Below the pieces are notes generated by a model. It did not search any database. It saw only the letters and a list, made by a program, of their open reading frames with translations, and was not told where the DNA came from. From positions 1,426,001-1,490,000 of the forward strand of contig NZ_CP086727.1 in the NCBI RefSeq assembly GCF_020906275.1: a stretch of 64,000 bases of DNA. Direction: 5' to 3'. The DNA is from Parasphingorhabdus litoris DSM 22379. GTDB taxonomy: Bacteria > Pseudomonadota > Alphaproteobacteria > Sphingomonadales > Sphingomonadaceae. This document shows positions 33,426 to 43,124 of the stretch, piece after piece; position 1 is the first letter of the stretch, and each line of letters starts with the position of its first letter. Position numbers and translations under genes: made by a program.

Positions 33426-35522
33426 ATGTTCGCGATTTTAACAGAAGTCAGCTTTTTCGGGCACGGTTTGGCTGCTGCACTTTTTGCCGCGCTGACAATT
33501 TGGCAATTCCAACGTCAAACTGATCGTAATAAGATGCAAATGACGCTTATTATAGCGTTGGCACTAACCAGCTTTTGGGCACTTACAGTCTCTGTTGAAG
33601 GCGCATTCTCGCCGATCTCAAACTTCAGCGAGTCTGTCAGGAACATGGGCTGGCTATTGTTTATGTTTGTCCTGCTTCGAAATGGAGAAGGGCGTGATGA
33701 ACCGATAGCAGTGAAGGCAATTTATGTCGCATTGGCGCTAGTCTTGGTCAGTCAAATAGTCGTGGATTCCCTCATACCCATTTTTTCTGGCAGTCCGCGC
33801 CTTTTGAGCATGGCCGCTTATACGGCACTAGTTCTCCGAATGCTATTTGCCGTGGGCGCACTTGTCCTGGTGCATAATCTTTATTCCATTTCGGCTCCGG
33901 AAACGCGTTGGGGCATCAGGCTGCCTATGGCATCGTTAGCAGCGATATGGACCTATGATCTGAACCTTTTCACCATAACCTATTTAACACAACAATTCTC
34001 TGTGGAACTCACTGCAATGCGCGGGCCGGCAATGGCTTGTATTGCTCCAATTTTAGCCTTGGCTTCGATCCGCAATACTGAGTGGACGATCAAATTGTCC
34101 AGAAGTGTAGCATTTAGATCTTTGTCCCTTGTTGCTATCGGCGGTTATCTTTTGATGATGGTGATCATTGCGACCGCGCTTGAGATCATTGGCGGTGATT
34201 ATGCGCGGTTAGCCCAGATCAGTTTTCTTTTTGGTACATCTGTTGCAGCATTGGTTCTGTTACCGTCAGGAAAATTTCGAGCTTGGTTTAAAGTAAAAAT
34301 GGCCAAGAATTTTTTCCAGCATCGATATGATTATCGATCCGAGTGGATAAGATTTACGGATACGATTGGCCGCCCGGGAAGCGATAGTGCGCCTTTCCAT
34401 GAGCGTGTTGTCAAAGCGATAGCCGACATTACGGATTCTCCAGCTGGAATATTGCTTATGCCCGATGACTCTGGTCGGTTGACTTTGCAATCACGTTGGA
34501 ATTGGCAAACAATTCAGGTGCCCGCGCGGGCTTGTACATCACGGACTGTCCCGTTTTTTGAAGAGACTGGACATATTATTGAGTTTGACGCGTTGCGAGC
34601 TGATCAAGTCGAAGAAGTCGACCTTGGCGCTATTCCAGAGTGGATGACCAATGATCCGCAAACGTGGGCAGCTGTCCCGCTGGTCCATTTCGATCGTTTG
34701 GCTGGGATAGTATTATTGGCAAGGCCCCGGGTGAACCGGACACTGGATTGGGAAGACCTTGATATGCTGCGTGTGGTTGGGCGGCAGGTTGCAAGCTATC
34801 TGTCAGAGGCACGAAGCCAGGAATCTCTCTCTGAAGCGCAACGTTTCGAGGAATTTAACCGGCGTATGGCCTTCATCATGCATGACATTAAAAATCTTGT
34901 CAGTCAGCTGAGCCTTCTTGCCAGAAACGCCAAACGGCATGCTGATAATCCCGAATTTCAGACCGACATGATTGCGACATTGCAAGATTCGGCAGACAAA
35001 ATGAACGGATTGTTGGAGCGACTGTCTCAACATAACAAGGCCAAGCCCGAAGAGCCAAAGCCAGTCAAGGTTGCGGCGTTGTTGCAGTCAATTATTGAGA
35101 AAAAGCGGTTGCTTCATGCGATTGAAAGCACCCAGATTGAAGATCTGACGGCGATGGCAGACCCAGCGCGCGTGGATCAGATATTGGGGCATCTCATCCA
35201 AAACGCAATTGATGCAAGTTCCGAAGGTCAACCGATAATATTAAACGCACGGCGCCGCGATTTGAGCGTCGCCATCGAAGTGCTGGATCGCGGGGAAGGT
35301 ATGTCGAGCGAGTTTATTCGCAGTCAGCTTTTCAAGCCTTTTGCATCGAGCAAGGATGGCGGATTTGGAATTGGTGCATTTGAAGCACGCTCGTTGGCGA
35401 TAGCAATGGGCGGACGTTTAGAGGTTGAGAGCAAAGAGGGATCGGGCAGTCGCTTTACCTTGATATTGCCGCTGGCGAGCAAGTTGTCCGAGAGTGAATT
35501 AGCAGATGAAAGGGCCGCGTAG
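33426..35522 (+). CDS. prsK: XrtA/PEP-CTERM system sensor histidine kinase PrsK
   Basis: A 698-residue membrane histidine kinase (TIGR02916 type). About eight N-terminal helices span residues 1-280, a GAF-like domain covers about 310-450, and the H-box is FIMHDIKNLVSQLSLLARN near residue 490. The ATPase part has GHLIQNAIDAS (N box), VLDRGEGMS (G1) and GGFGIGAFEARSLA (G2). ATG 33426 follows the glycosyltransferase stop by one base; the in-frame start at 33396 would overlap that gene. It should phosphorylate PrsR, encoded next. The signal is unknown. Confidence 0.9.
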   Translation: MFAILTEVSFFGHGLAAALFAALTIWQFQRQTDRNKMQMTLIIALALTSFWALTVSVEGAFSPISNFSESVRNMGWLLFMFVLLRNGEGRDEPIAVKAIYVALALVLVSQIVVDSLIPIFSGSPRLLSMAAYTALVLRMLFAVGALVLVHNLYSISAPETRWGIRLPMASLAAIWTYDLNLFTITYLTQQFSVELTAMRGPAMACIAPILALASIRNTEWTIKLSRSVAFRSLSLVAIGGYLLMMVIIATALEIIGGDYARLAQISFLFGTSVAALVLLPSGKFRAWFKVKMAKNFFQHRYDYRSEWIRFTDTIGRPGSDSAPFHERVVKAIADITDSPAGILLMPDDSGRLTLQSRWNWQTIQVPARACTSRTVPFFEETGHIIEFDALRADQVEEVDLGAIPEWMTNDPQTWAAVPLVHFDRLAGIVLLARPRVNRTLDWEDLDMLRVVGRQVASYLSEARSQESLSEAQRFEEFNRRMAFIMHDIKNLVSQLSLLARNAKRHADNPEFQTDMIATLQDSADKMNGLLERLSQHNKAKPEEPKPVKVAALLQSIIEKKRLLHAIESTQIEDLTAMADPARVDQILGHLIQNAIDASSEGQPIILNARRRDLSVAIEVLDRGEGMSSEFIRSQLFKPFASSKDGGFGIGAFEARSLAIAMGGRLEVESKEGSGSRFTLILPLASKLSESELADERAA

Positions 35523-35523
35523 C

Positions 35524-36906
35524 ATGGCTGACAAAGGTAACAAGCCGATGGAAAAACTTCTGATCGTTGAAGATGATCCAGGACTGCAAAAACAGTTAAA
35601 ATGGGCCTATGAGGATTTTGAGGTCATCATTGCGGGTGATCGGGAAACCGCGATCAACATGCTGCGTGCTGAGGAGCCTGATGTCGTAACGCTGGACTTA
35701 GGGTTGCCACCGGATCCAGATGGCACGACAGAGGGTTTCGCGACCATGGATGCAATATTGAGCTTGAAACCGGATACAAAAATCATTGTTGCTTCGGGCC
35801 ATGGAGAGAAAGATAGCGCGCTCAGAGCAATTGCCAGTGGAGCGTGGGATTTTTATCAAAAGCCAGTTGATATTGATGAATTGGGATTGATTGTCCGCCG
35901 CGCTTTCCATGTCCGCAAGCTGGAGCTTGAGAACTCAGCACTTTCTGAGAAACACGGCAGTAATCACCAGGTGCTGGGGCAGATCATTACAGGGGCGCCC
36001 GAAATGCTGAAGGTCGCACAGATGATTGAGCGTGTTGCCAATACCAATGCTTCTGTAATGTTGCTGGGGGCTAGCGGCACGGGGAAAGAATTGCTCGCGA
36101 GGGGCCTACATGACTCAAGCGATCGAAGAGACAAAGCCTTTGTTGCCATAAATTGTGCTGCCATCCCGGAGAACTTGTTGGAATCGGAACTGTTCGGTCA
36201 TGAAAAAGGGGCTTTCACTGGTGCCATAAAGACAACCGAAGGCAAGATTGAACAGGCCAATGGCGGAACATTGTTTCTGGATGAAGTGGGGGATATCCCG
36301 CTTCCGCTTCAGGTCAAATTGCTTCGCTTCATACAAGAGCGGGTCATTGAACGTATTGGCGGGCGCAAGGCGATTGCTGTCGACACCCGTATCGTCTGTG
36401 CAACGCATCAGAACCTTGACGAAATGATTGCTGAAAACAGCTTCCGGGAAGATTTATATTATCGCCTGGCGGAGATAGTTATCAAGATACCGGCGCTGTC
36501 TGAAAGATCAGGCGATGCCAGTTTGCTGGCCCGTCATTTCCAGAAGAAATTTGCCGAAGAAATCAATCCGGCCGTCAAAGGTATAGCACCCGATGCACTG
36601 GCCGCGCTGGAAGCTTGGAAGTGGCCGGGCAATGTAAGAGAACTGGAGAACCGCATCAAACGGGCGGTGATCATGGCAGAGGGTAAGATGATTGCGGCAA
36701 AGGATCTCGATTTGGAGATTAGCGACGACGAACCCATCGATCTGCTGAATCTGAAAGCAGCACGAGAGTCTGCGGATCGCGCAGCTATTATCCGGGCCAT
36801 ATCGCAAACAGATGGCAATATCTCAAATGCGGCTAAGCTGCTTGGGATTAGTCGGCCGACGCTATATGATCTGCTGAAGCAATATAATTTACAACAGGCC
36901 AGCTAA
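35524..36906 (+). CDS. prsR: PEP-CTERM-box response regulator PrsR, sigma-54 dependent
   Basis: A 460-residue NtrC-type activator (TIGR02915). The receiver domain begins LLIVEDDPGLQKQL, with the phospho-acceptor Asp in VVTLDLGLPPDPDG and the conserved Lys in DFYQKPVD. The central AAA+ domain has GASGTGKELLARGLH, the sigma-54 contact loop in EKGAFTGAIK and NGGTLFLDEVGDIP. The C-terminal Fis-type helix-turn-helix is NISNAAKLLGISRPTLYDLLKQ. It thus activates sigma-54 promoters, expected at exopolysaccharide and PEP-CTERM protein genes elsewhere. The start is ATG 35524 or 35548. Confidence 0.9.
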   Translation: MADKGNKPMEKLLIVEDDPGLQKQLKWAYEDFEVIIAGDRETAINMLRAEEPDVVTLDLGLPPDPDGTTEGFATMDAILSLKPDTKIIVASGHGEKDSALRAIASGAWDFYQKPVDIDELGLIVRRAFHVRKLELENSALSEKHGSNHQVLGQIITGAPEMLKVAQMIERVANTNASVMLLGASGTGKELLARGLHDSSDRRDKAFVAINCAAIPENLLESELFGHEKGAFTGAIKTTEGKIEQANGGTLFLDEVGDIPLPLQVKLLRFIQERVIERIGGRKAIAVDTRIVCATHQNLDEMIAENSFREDLYYRLAEIVIKIPALSERSGDASLLARHFQKKFAEEINPAVKGIAPDALAALEAWKWPGNVRELENRIKRAVIMAEGKMIAAKDLDLEISDDEPIDLLNLKAARESADRAAIIRAISQTDGNISNAAKLLGISRPTLYDLLKQYNLQQAS

Positions 36907-36910
36907 GGCG

Positions 36911-38914
36911 ATGACGTCGCAGTCATGGAATGTGCGACGGCGCAAGCTGAGGCTTTGGGCCTCGGCAGGGCTGCTGACAGTGTCAGCGATTGGCCTGTCG
37001 TCTGCAATTCATGCTGCTAACGAAACTAACGAGGAAGCGCGTGGGGCTTTTGACAAGGCACGCGCATATCAGGCCAATGGTGATATCAGATCGGCACGTA
37101 TCGAACTGCTAAACGCCATCAAAGCAGACCCACAGTGGATCGATGCGCGGATATTACAGGCCGAAGTCTTGCTCAGACTGTCTGATGGTATTGGCGCGCA
37201 GGCGGAGATAGAGCGCGCCTTGGACCTTGGGCTTGAGCCATCGAAAATACGCCATCTTTATGGTCATGCTTTCCAACTTCAAGGAAATTGGAGCAGGGCT
37301 AAAGAGCAGCTTTTTGCGGGTGATATACCAATCCAACATCAGGCTTATGCTGCTCGCATAACCGGGCGTATGGCTTCGCAGACTGGCGATGCTGCATTGG
37401 CCTCCCGAGCATTTGACCATGCTATTACATTGGATCCCAAAGATGGAGATCTTTGGGTTGATATTGCACGTTTTCGAGCGGAATCCGGTAATCAGGCGGG
37501 AGCGATTGCAGCCGTTGAAGAGGCGGTGGCTCTTCAGCCCAATAATATTCGTGCACTCCAATATCGCGGAGAGCTTTTGCGTTTTCAATTCGGCCTTGGC
37601 GCGGCATTGCCGTGGTTTGAGCGAGGGTTGCAAATTGATCCCAATAATGTGCCGTTGTTGACAGAATATGCTGCCACCTTGGGTGACATGGGGCGGATGA
37701 CTGACATGTTGACCGTCGTCAGAAAAATTATCTCATTAGACGGGAAAAACGCGCGCGCTTTTTTCATGCAGTCTGTGTTGGCAGCGCGCGCCGGCAAATA
37801 TGATTTGGCGCGCAGGTTGATGCAGAAAACGGAAGGGCAACTCGATGATGTCCCAGCAGCCATGCTGGTCCAGGGTATTATCGAACATGGGCAAGCCAAT
37901 TATAATGTTGCGGTTGACAAATTTACACGACTGGTTTCGCTTCAACCGAACAACAGGCAAGCGCAGAACTTGCTGGCTCAGTCTTTGTACATGGCAGGCG
38001 ATGCCGATGATGTTGTTGAAACACTACGTTCCCAAGTCAATAGCAGTGGCGCTGACCCTTATGCGCTTTGGCTGAGCGGTCGTGCCTTGGAGGCGCAAGG
38101 AAAAAGGCGAGTGGCGACCGGGTTGTTTAACCGAGCTGCCCGCCATCAATCAGGCTCGAAGACGGCTTTTAAATCGGGTGTTTCGATCGAGATATTGAGG
38201 GCGGAAGCTGACCGGAAACCAGATAATGCCCGCGCTGTGATACCCTATATTCGCGCGCTCTATAACAGAGGAGAATTTGGCCAAGCGTTTGAGAAGGCCA
38301 AACAGCTGCAAGCGAGAAATGCGGGCGCAAGTGATGCTCATATATTGGTCGCAGATACGGCGAAGGCGCTGCGGAACCATGATGCAGCCTTGGCAGCACT
38401 TGAAAAAGCGCGGCAAATTCGTTTTTCGGAACCGGTTATGCTTCGCATGGTAGATATTCTCCGCGCGAAGGGTGAGATGCAGAGGTCCGGTGAAATTCTC
38501 GCGGAATATTTAAGCTATAATCCCAGCAATATCGCTGGCTTACGTTGGATGGCCTATGGCCACCTTGAGACAGAAAACTGGGCGGTTGCGCAATATATAT
38601 TGGAGAATTTGCGGGCGCGCATTGGTGATAATGATGCGCTGATCATGGCAGGATTAGCGCAGGCCTATACCGGCTTGGGCGAAACGCAGAAAGCCATAGA
38701 TTCTGGGCGTATTGCCTATCGTGTTCAGCCATCAAGCCCTGTCGTTTGTCATCTCTATGGCTTGGCGCTTTTGGCTGACAGTTCCAGAAGCGAGGATGCG
38801 ATTGATTTGATTGAAAAAGCAGTGGCTATCGCTCCAGAAAACGCAAACTATCGCCGCAGCCTTTCGAAGGCCATTATATTGGCGGAACAGAACAGATCTT
38901 CTGAAAAATCCTGA
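36911..38914 (+). CDS. prsT: XrtA/PEP-CTERM system TPR-repeat protein PrsT
   Basis: A 667-residue exported protein of tandem tetratricopeptide repeats from about residue 45 to the end (repeats such as ALASRAFDHAITLDPKDGDLWVDIA and GETQKAIDSGRIAYRVQPSSP). A signal peptide with basic start RRRKLRLW and hydrophobic LTVSAIGLSS precedes AANETNEE. Most TIGR02917 members I recall are longer (about 900 residues) and lipoproteins. This one has no lipobox cysteine and is shorter. It follows prsR by four bases and closes the operon. It probably assists polysaccharide assembly or export in the periplasm. Confidence 0.85.
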   Translation: MTSQSWNVRRRKLRLWASAGLLTVSAIGLSSAIHAANETNEEARGAFDKARAYQANGDIRSARIELLNAIKADPQWIDARILQAEVLLRLSDGIGAQAEIERALDLGLEPSKIRHLYGHAFQLQGNWSRAKEQLFAGDIPIQHQAYAARITGRMASQTGDAALASRAFDHAITLDPKDGDLWVDIARFRAESGNQAGAIAAVEEAVALQPNNIRALQYRGELLRFQFGLGAALPWFERGLQIDPNNVPLLTEYAATLGDMGRMTDMLTVVRKIISLDGKNARAFFMQSVLAARAGKYDLARRLMQKTEGQLDDVPAAMLVQGIIEHGQANYNVAVDKFTRLVSLQPNNRQAQNLLAQSLYMAGDADDVVETLRSQVNSSGADPYALWLSGRALEAQGKRRVATGLFNRAARHQSGSKTAFKSGVSIEILRAEADRKPDNARAVIPYIRALYNRGEFGQAFEKAKQLQARNAGASDAHILVADTAKALRNHDAALAALEKARQIRFSEPVMLRMVDILRAKGEMQRSGEILAEYLSYNPSNIAGLRWMAYGHLETENWAVAQYILENLRARIGDNDALIMAGLAQAYTGLGETQKAIDSGRIAYRVQPSSPVVCHLYGLALLADSSRSEDAIDLIEKAVAIAPENANYRRSLSKAIILAEQNRSSEKS

Positions 38915-38926
38915 AATGGGTTCAGG
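38910..38926. terminator. Small bidirectional hairpin between prsT and gntR-type gene
   Basis: CCTGAA and TTCAGG form a 6-bp stem with a five-base loop, covering both convergent stop codons. AAAAAT lies to the left and TTATTTT to the right. It may end transcripts from both sides, though the stem is short. Confidence 0.4.
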
Positions 38927-39266
38927 CGTTATTTTCCAGCAACTCATCAAGCTTGATATCGAGCCGCTTCATTTGGCGTTCTACCGGAGGCCATACATTT
39001 TTAATAAAATCAGCACGTTGCGCTTCCCGCAACTTTGTTTTTGCTCCGGTAGCGACGAACATACCAACGCCGCGTTTTACCGTAACCAGACCGTCTTCCT
39101 GAAAGCCCTGATAGGCTTTTGCGACCGTTAAAGGGTTGGCGCCTTGCTCAACCGCAAAAGCGCGAACAGAGGGCAACATATCGCCCTCATCATATTCGCC
39201 ATCAAGAATTGATTCGGAAATAATATCCCGCAATTTCAAGTAGACTGGTTTGCTTGTGTTATTCAT
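38922..39266 (-). CDS. GntR family transcriptional regulator (YtrA-like)
   Basis: A 114-residue one-domain regulator. The winged HTH has PVYLKLRDIISESILDGEYDEGDMLPSVRAFA and NPLTVAKAYQGFQEDGLVTVKRGVGMFV, the standard GntR motif. After it only a 45-residue helical tail remains, which is the layout of the YtrA subfamily usually linked to ABC transporters. No transporter operon is next to it. It is convergent with prsT and 76 bp upstream of it lies the end of the nitroreductase gene. The targets cannot be read from the sequence. Confidence 0.85.
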   Translation of the reverse strand: MNNTSKPVYLKLRDIISESILDGEYDEGDMLPSVRAFAVEQGANPLTVAKAYQGFQEDGLVTVKRGVGMFVATGAKTKLREAQRADFIKNVWPPVERQMKRLDIKLDELLENNA

Positions 39267-39342
39267 ACTGCATCACTGCCATAATACAGCGACGCAGGCA
39301 AGGGATAAGTCTGAATTTTCTGGGATTTAGTATAAATTGAAA

Positions 39343-39945
39343 TCAGTCTGCCCGTGAATCACTTTTCCATTTCGATAATATGCTCGCAAGTTCTGGGCGT
39401 GGGCGTTCCGCTAGCTCACCATCTGCGGTACCAGCGAACATGAAGCCGGCGATACGTTCGGGTGCCTTTCCGAAAAGATCCCGGACATCATCATTGTAGG
39501 AAGGCCAACCGGTAATCCAACCGCCAACGAAGTTTGAGGCATGGATAGCGTGGAGGAGATTCATGCAAAAGGCACCGCAACTAAGCTCTTGTTCCCAGCG
39601 CGGGATTTTCGTCGATGTTACGGGAGAAAAGAGAATTACGAGCAGTGCTGGTGCCTGGTTCGCCATCAACTCCAGGGCTTCTAATTCCAGACGCCCCGCG
39701 TCAGGCTTTTCCGCAAGATAGGCCTTTTTAAGTTCCGCAACCAGCAATTGGCGTTGGTCGTTGTCCACTTGAACGACGCGCCAGGGCGCCAGTTTTCCAT
39801 GGTCAGGCGTTCGAAGGGCGGTTGCAACAATATCTTCGATCTGCTGGTCGCTAGGGCCTGGTGCAATCATGTTGCGTGGTCGGCCGGAACGGCGGGATGA
39901 CAGATAATTTGTTAGGCTGGAGCGATCATTGAGCATAGTTTTCAT
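39343..39945 (-). CDS. Nitroreductase family protein (YdjA-like)
   Basis: A 200-residue FMN-dependent oxidoreductase of the small nitroreductase group. The N-terminal FMN motif SLTNYLSSRRSGRPRNMIAP is present, then IEDIVATALRTPDHGKLAPWRVV, and C-terminal YNDDVRDLFGKAPERIAGFMFAG. YdjA-like enzymes in this size range reduce nitro compounds or quinones with NAD(P)H. Start ATG 39945 or 39936. It is divergent from the POT transporter gene, with 153 bp between the starts, and upstream of the GntR regulator, which may control it. Confidence 0.85.
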   Translation of the reverse strand: MKTMLNDRSSLTNYLSSRRSGRPRNMIAPGPSDQQIEDIVATALRTPDHGKLAPWRVVQVDNDQRQLLVAELKKAYLAEKPDAGRLELEALELMANQAPALLVILFSPVTSTKIPRWEQELSCGAFCMNLLHAIHASNFVGGWITGWPSYNDDVRDLFGKAPERIAGFMFAGTADGELAERPRPELASILSKWKSDSRAD

Positions 39946-40098
39946 CTCGTATCAGTCGGGCAGGATTACAAGCGGCATTTTGATCATAAACTGGTCACAG
40001 ACGTAACAATATGCTTCACACACGACATTTTTTGACTAGGGTGCGGTTCGATAGGGTCGCAATGGACGGCTCGCAGCAATATCGGGGAGGCCGTTGTA

Positions 40099-41694
40099 AT
40101 GGCTAGTGTGTATCAAGAATCCGGAGATGCGAAAGGAACATTCCTTGGACATCCCAAAGGTCTATTTGTCCTGTTTTTTGCCGAAATGTGGGAGCGTTTT
40201 TCCTATTATGGCATGCGGGCGTTGCTCATTTTCTATCTTACGAAACACTGGCTATTTTCAGACAGTGAATCCGGAATCATTTACGGTGCCTACACTGCGT
40301 TGGTTTATATCACTCCGGTGGTCGGTGGTTATTTAGCCGACAAATATCTAGGACAGCGAAAAGCTGTGCTCTTTGGAGCGGTGCTCCTCACTCTCGGGCA
40401 TTTTTTCATGGCCTTCGAAGGCGATGCTGCAGTTGGCCATGTCGATAACCCAGTCATAAGTGTTTTCTGGCTTGCTCTAGCTCTGATCATTGTCGGCTCC
40501 GGCTTCTTGAAGGCCAATATCTCGGTTATTGTTGGACAGCTATATCCACGAACTGATGTCCGTCGCGATGGTGCCTACACGATCTTTTACATGGGAATTA
40601 ACCTTGGCGCAGCTCTGGGTTCTCTGCTTTGTGGTTATATTGGCGAAACCTATGGTTGGGCCTATGGTTTTGGTCTCGCAGGGATCGGCATGCTGCTCGG
40701 CCTTCTCGTGTTTATCTGGGGCAAGCCTCTGCTTCTTGGTCGTGGTGAACCAACTGATCCAGAAAAATTGAAACAACCTGTGGCTGGTCTCAAGTTGGAA
40801 TGGTGGATGTATATCGCTGGTTTCGCCATGGTTGGGATCTGCTGGCTAGCGATCCAGTATCAGGATCTGGTCGGTTATGTGCTGGGTGTTTTCGGCGGCG
40901 GGCTTGTGCTCTACGTTCTGTATACTGCGGTATCCAAATTGTCCTCGGAAGAGCGGGACCGGATTTTCGCGGCGATGTTCCTAATCGTGACATCGATCAT
41001 TTTTTGGGCATTGTTCGAACAGGCTGGCTCTTCGCTTAACTTATTCACGGACAGGCATGTTGATCGTGCTGGTGTTCCAGCGTCGACCTTCCAGTCCATT
41101 AATGCGATATATATAATTCTGCTGGCACCCGTTTTCGCCACGGTTTGGACTGTTCTAGGCCGGAAAGGGAAAGAGCCTTCTGCTCCTTTCAAATTCGGAC
41201 TGGGTGTTGTGCAGGTTGGGCTAGGCTTTCTTGTGCTCGTTTGGGGTGCGCAATCAGTTGGATTGGAAAATGCCACTCCGGTGATATTTATTTTTCTTAT
41301 TTATCTATTGCACACTACCGGTGAGCTTTGCTTGTCTCCAGTTGGCTTGTCGGCGATGAACCGGCTCGCCCCTGCGCATATGGCGAGCCTGATCATGGGT
41401 ACTTGGTTCTTTGCTTCCGCCACTGGTAACTTTGCTGCTGGGCTGATCGCCTCAGCGACCGGTGCAGAAGGCGTAGGTCAAGAAGCTGGCAAGCAAGTCG
41501 TACTCGATGTATATTCGACTGTCGGCTGGTCTGCGGTTATCGTTGGTATTGTGGTGTTGTTAATCTCACCACTGATTAAGAAACTGATGCATCTGGATAC
41601 GCTGCAAGACGACAATGTTGGCGACGATCTTGAAGGCCAAAGTGAGTTCGGTGAACCAGCGGCTGCCGGCATTCATCCGACGACAAAATCTTGA
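40099..41694 (+). CDS. Proton-dependent oligopeptide (POT/PTR2) transporter
   Basis: A 531-residue MFS transporter with about 14 helices. The POT signature AEMWERFSYYGMRALLIFYL lies at about residue 30 and carries the ExxER proton-coupling motif. A second family motif is FYMGINLGAALGSLLCGYIGE, then GELCLSPVGLSAMNRLAP near the end. It takes up di- and tripeptides with protons. GGGAGG precedes ATG 40099. Two amidohydrolase genes follow within 30 bp, suggesting uptake and breakdown of peptides in one operon. Confidence 0.93.
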   Translation: MASVYQESGDAKGTFLGHPKGLFVLFFAEMWERFSYYGMRALLIFYLTKHWLFSDSESGIIYGAYTALVYITPVVGGYLADKYLGQRKAVLFGAVLLTLGHFFMAFEGDAAVGHVDNPVISVFWLALALIIVGSGFLKANISVIVGQLYPRTDVRRDGAYTIFYMGINLGAALGSLLCGYIGETYGWAYGFGLAGIGMLLGLLVFIWGKPLLLGRGEPTDPEKLKQPVAGLKLEWWMYIAGFAMVGICWLAIQYQDLVGYVLGVFGGGLVLYVLYTAVSKLSSEERDRIFAAMFLIVTSIIFWALFEQAGSSLNLFTDRHVDRAGVPASTFQSINAIYIILLAPVFATVWTVLGRKGKEPSAPFKFGLGVVQVGLGFLVLVWGAQSVGLENATPVIFIFLIYLLHTTGELCLSPVGLSAMNRLAPAHMASLIMGTWFFASATGNFAAGLIASATGAEGVGQEAGKQVVLDVYSTVGWSAVIVGIVVLLISPLIKKLMHLDTLQDDNVGDDLEGQSEFGEPAAAGIHPTTKS

Positions 41695-41723
41695 ATGGAT
41701 CAATTATAGCTTAGAGGTTGATT

Positions 41724-43124
41724 ATGGAATGGAAGGCTTTGCTGGCAGTTGTTGCTGCCGGAACGCTGGTTGCGGGCTGTGCAGCCACCGCTGCTGAAAC
41801 GGAGACAGCCAGCGCATCGGCAGGCAGTGCGAGCAAAAGTGCCGCCAAGATAGCCTTTCCTTCCACTTACAAGCCTTATCCTTCCGACAATATCGTTATC
41901 ACTGGTGCAACGATATTTGACGGTGAAGGACAGCGGATCGACAATGGTGTGATCTTCATGTCCGCCGGCAAGATCGTGTCAGTCGGTGGCCCGGAATCCG
42001 CAATACCAACGGACAGCACAATCATTGATGCGACCGGCAAATATGTGACGCCGGGTATCATCGACATTCACAGCCATTTGGGTGACTATCCGACACCCAG
42101 TGTCGCGGCGCATAGTGATGGCAATGAAGCGACATCACCGGTCACGCCAGAGGTTTGGGCCGAACACAGCGTCTGGCCACAGGATCCCGGTTTCTCGAGG
42201 GCTCTGGCCAATGGCGGGATAACGTCTCTGCAAATCCTTCCCGGCTCGGCCAATTTATTTGGTGGACGGGCCGTGACGCTTAAGAATGTGCCCGCGCGAA
42301 CCGTGCAGGCGATGAAGTTTCCTGGCGCGCCCTATGGTATGAAAATGGCCTGCGGCGAGAACCCGAAGCGGGTCTATGGTGGACGGAACCGCAAGCCATC
42401 CACTCGCATGGGTAGTCTGTCCCTGACGCGCCAGACGTGGATCAAGGCCCAAGATTACCGGAAAAAACAGCGCGGTGCGAAGCCGCCGAAGCGTGATCTG
42501 GCTATGGAAACCCTGGCCGGAGTGCTGGATGGCGACATCCTGGTGCACAACCATTGCTATCGTGCAGACGAACTCAATCAAATCATCGATATGTCCAAGG
42601 AATTTGGCTATAAAGTGACCGCATTTCACCATGCTGTCGAAAGCTATAAAATCGCTGATATTCTGGCTAAAGAGGGCATTTGTTCCGCGATCTGGGCAGA
42701 CTGGTGGGGCTTCAAGATGGAAGCCTATGACGCGATCCCGGAAAACGCCGCTCTGTTGCAGCAAGCTGGTGCCTGCGTCGTGATCCATTCCGACGATGAA
42801 AATCAGATCCAACGGCTCAATCAGGAAGCCTCCAAGGCGCTCGCCGATGGCCGGGCAATGGGGATAGAGATTAGCGACGCCCAGGCCATCCAGTGGATCA
42901 CCTACAACGCAGCCAAAGCGATGGGCATTGCCGATCAGACGGGCAGTCTGAAACCGGGTAAGATGGCTGATGTCGTGTTGTGGAATGACAATCCACTCAG
43001 CGTCTATTCCCGTCCGGAAAAAGTCTGGATAGATGGTGCAATGCTTTACGACGCGAATGATCCAAGCCGCCGCCCGGTGAGCGATTTTGAGCTCGGGCAA
43101 CCAGGTGAAGGAGATGTGAAATGA
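41724..43124 (+). CDS. Exported lipoprotein amidohydrolase (imidazolonepropionase-like)
   Basis: A 466-residue metal-dependent hydrolase with a lipoprotein signal (LLAVVAAGTLVAGCAATA). Binuclear metal ligands are retained: HSHLGDYPTPS, ILVHNHCYRADE, TAFHHAVES and VIHSDDENQIQ. The urease-like C-terminal strand is SLKPGKMADVVLWNDNPL. The mature enzyme is probably periplasmic. ATG 41724 is chosen over TTG 41718. It lies 29 bp after the POT transporter and overlaps the next amidohydrolase gene by four bases, so the pair is probably a complex. Relatives hydrolyse dipeptides or Xaa-Pro/Arg/Lys bonds (family knowledge). Confidence 0.87.
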   Translation: MEWKALLAVVAAGTLVAGCAATAAETETASASAGSASKSAAKIAFPSTYKPYPSDNIVITGATIFDGEGQRIDNGVIFMSAGKIVSVGGPESAIPTDSTIIDATGKYVTPGIIDIHSHLGDYPTPSVAAHSDGNEATSPVTPEVWAEHSVWPQDPGFSRALANGGITSLQILPGSANLFGGRAVTLKNVPARTVQAMKFPGAPYGMKMACGENPKRVYGGRNRKPSTRMGSLSLTRQTWIKAQDYRKKQRGAKPPKRDLAMETLAGVLDGDILVHNHCYRADELNQIIDMSKEFGYKVTAFHHAVESYKIADILAKEGICSAIWADWWGFKMEAYDAIPENAALLQQAGACVVIHSDDENQIQRLNQEASKALADGRAMGIEISDAQAIQWITYNAAKAMGIADQTGSLKPGKMADVVLWNDNPLSVYSRPEKVWIDGAMLYDANDPSRRPVSDFELGQPGEGDVK

